Shown one piece after another: positions 62,757 through 64,000 of a DNA stretch of 64,000 nt (positions are counted from its first letter, which is position 1; every line of letters starts with the position of its first letter). The notes under the pieces are model-generated. The model made no database searches, had not been told where the DNA came from, and worked only from the letters and a program-made list of their open reading frames with translations. The stretch comes from Parietichytrium sp. I65-24A (Eukaryota; Sar; Bigyra; Thraustochytrida; Thraustochytriidae). Made by a program: the position numbers and the translations under genes. The DNA lies in NCBI GenBank assembly GCA_012862575.1, contig BLSF01000037.1:310001-374000 (forward strand), written 5' to 3'.

Positions 62757-63864
62757 GTCGACAGATAATATTGCTTCCGACTTCTCCCTCCTTCCACGCA
62801 CTATTCTGACTCGTGTATCGCCTCTCCCGCCGTCAATCTCCCCTGCAACGCACGTTGTTGCCGCGTTTGTGGTGTCTGGAGCTCTTTGCGACTTTGGACT
62901 GGGCCAACTCTGACAAAGAAGGGCTACTTTAGCTAACTGTAAATTGTACTTTCTCCGTACTCAAGGTAGCAAGATGTAGCAAGATAGCTTTTTGCTTTCT
63001 TCTTGACTTGACTGTCTGTTTGTTTGTGGGATGGAATGAATGTTCGCTCTCGGTTGGGCTGCGCTGTTGTTGTTGTTGTAGTTTCTATTGTTGTCTGGTT
63101 TGGCTTCTCGCATTCCAGCTGACAGAATCAGAACTCACTTCAGATGGATGAAAGCGCGAAAGAAAGTGAAAGCCTTTTCACATCTTTGCACAACTTTTGT
63201 CAACTTGGTTCAGTTCACCATCATTCTTCCATCGCTCTCTCTCAGCGAAAATCTTCGGACGTTTGATGGCATAAACAGCAAAGTCTGTTGGGACTGATGC
63301 TAGTGTCTCGTGATGAGGTTGCTAGAGGGTACTGTAGCCATGGCAGGTGCCGAGGTGTGGATTTGATTGAATCTTGGTGTATCTTCTTTATCTGTATCTT
63401 TGTGAGAACTTTGCGTTTCCGTGAATGTTTAGTTTGACGACATGTATAGTGGCAAAACGTCAACGATGGCAAACGCGTTGCGTCGATGGATGGATTTTGA
63501 AGAGCTATTGTCGTGAAATCTTTCAGCAACACGTTCGATACTCTTAGTTTCTGCGCTGAATCGTTTGGTTGGCTTTGTTTTCATTGAAATACAAAGCGAA
63601 ACCGAAACTTGCGCGCGTGGAAAGCTAGCGAACGCTTGTGCATTTATTTCACTTTCGAATTTTCGAAAATGTCTGGCAATGCACGCTCCGACGAGCCCGA
63701 GGAAAACGGAGTAGTAGATAGTTGTTCATGTTCATTGGAGATTGTGGTCAATTGATTCAATTTGCCTCAAACGTGAGCGGCATCATCTTCATTTAGTCTT
63801 GATGGCGCCAAAAGAATCTTGCGCAAATTTGGAAGATGAATCGCTTTCTTAATAGAATACTCAC
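62757..63864. other. Intergenic region
   Basis: It holds the upstream region of the aminotransferase gene with TGT and GTTT runs (63020-63085), and the presumed intron or 3' sequence of the edge exon. No other gene was seen. Confidence 0.5.
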
Positions 63865-64000
63865 GGCAACTTGAATAGTACGCAACTTGAGGAACTCTTG
63901 TCTACCGGATTTCTTGAGCGCCGGGCTGTGCTCCCTGACAATGTCCGCGCAAGAGACCATCGTCGCACATTCGTCGCGCGACCACGGCGAATCTTTACGG
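63865..64000 (-). CDS. Probable partial exon of a gene entering from the right edge
   Basis: On minus, one frame is open from the edge to a GTGAGT donor at 63864. It reads DSPWSRDECATMVSC, then HSPALKKSGRQEFLKLRTIQVA. The composition looks coding, with charged residues and no low complexity. A second frame is also open, so this is not decisive. A possible acceptor only 47 bp further (GCGCAAG) would add ILLAPSRLNEDDAAHV and a stop. No family was recognised. Confidence 0.4.

Overview
This window is nuclear DNA of a eukaryotic microbe. Genes lie on both strands and most are single long reading frames. The few introns are short (74-226 bp) with GTGAGT, GTAAGT or GTACGT donors. There is no operon logic, and the spacers are full of simple repeats. 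The gene set includes a 26S proteasome Rpn2, a RanBP1, a WASP-like protein, an R2R3 MYB factor, a prolyl 4-hydroxylase, and RIB43A and FAM184 homologues that point to a flagellated cell. A secreted subtilisin carries a Pro/Thr linker and a Cys-rich CDCEC module. Together these suggest a stramenopile, most likely a labyrinthulomycete (thraustochytrid). That placement is inference from protein style, not a search result.

Layout. 0-2.4 kb: the 5' part of a FAM151/menorin-domain gene and a coiled-coil gene, both on minus. 3.5-4.7 kb: a two-exon RanBP1 whose C-terminal third is a stefin-type cystatin domain, the most striking gene here. 5.1-13.2 kb: three minus-strand genes, namely a CaMKK/LKB1-like kinase (2 exons), a membrane prolyl 4-hydroxylase (3 exons) and a membrane-anchored subtilisin. 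13.2-22.0 kb: an 8.9 kb stretch without a convincing gene, holding microsatellites and a diverged tandem duplication. 22.0-39.8 kb: a gene-rich block with WASP-like, Rpn2, RIB43A, FAM184, an acidic two-helix membrane protein and a divergent RasGAP-like protein. 39.8-45.2 kb: gene-free. 45.2-48.1 kb: two RING proteins head to head, one with a CCCH finger and one TRIM-like. 48.1-52.2 kb: gene-free. 52.2-62.8 kb: MYB factor, a 1537-residue coiled-coil protein with a first exon I could reconstruct, a TDG/MUG-type uracil glycosylase, and a membrane-anchored class III aminotransferase. The right edge carries a probable partial exon.

The genes do not form one pathway. Cytoskeleton and cilium (WASP-like, RIB43A, FAM184, perhaps the large coiled-coil protein), protein turnover (Rpn2, two RING proteins, subtilisin, the stefin domain) and nuclear functions (RanBP1, MYB, glycosylase) are mixed, as is usual for a protist chromosome. 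Starts are the first in-frame ATG, often preceded by purine-rich or CAA-rich leader sequence.
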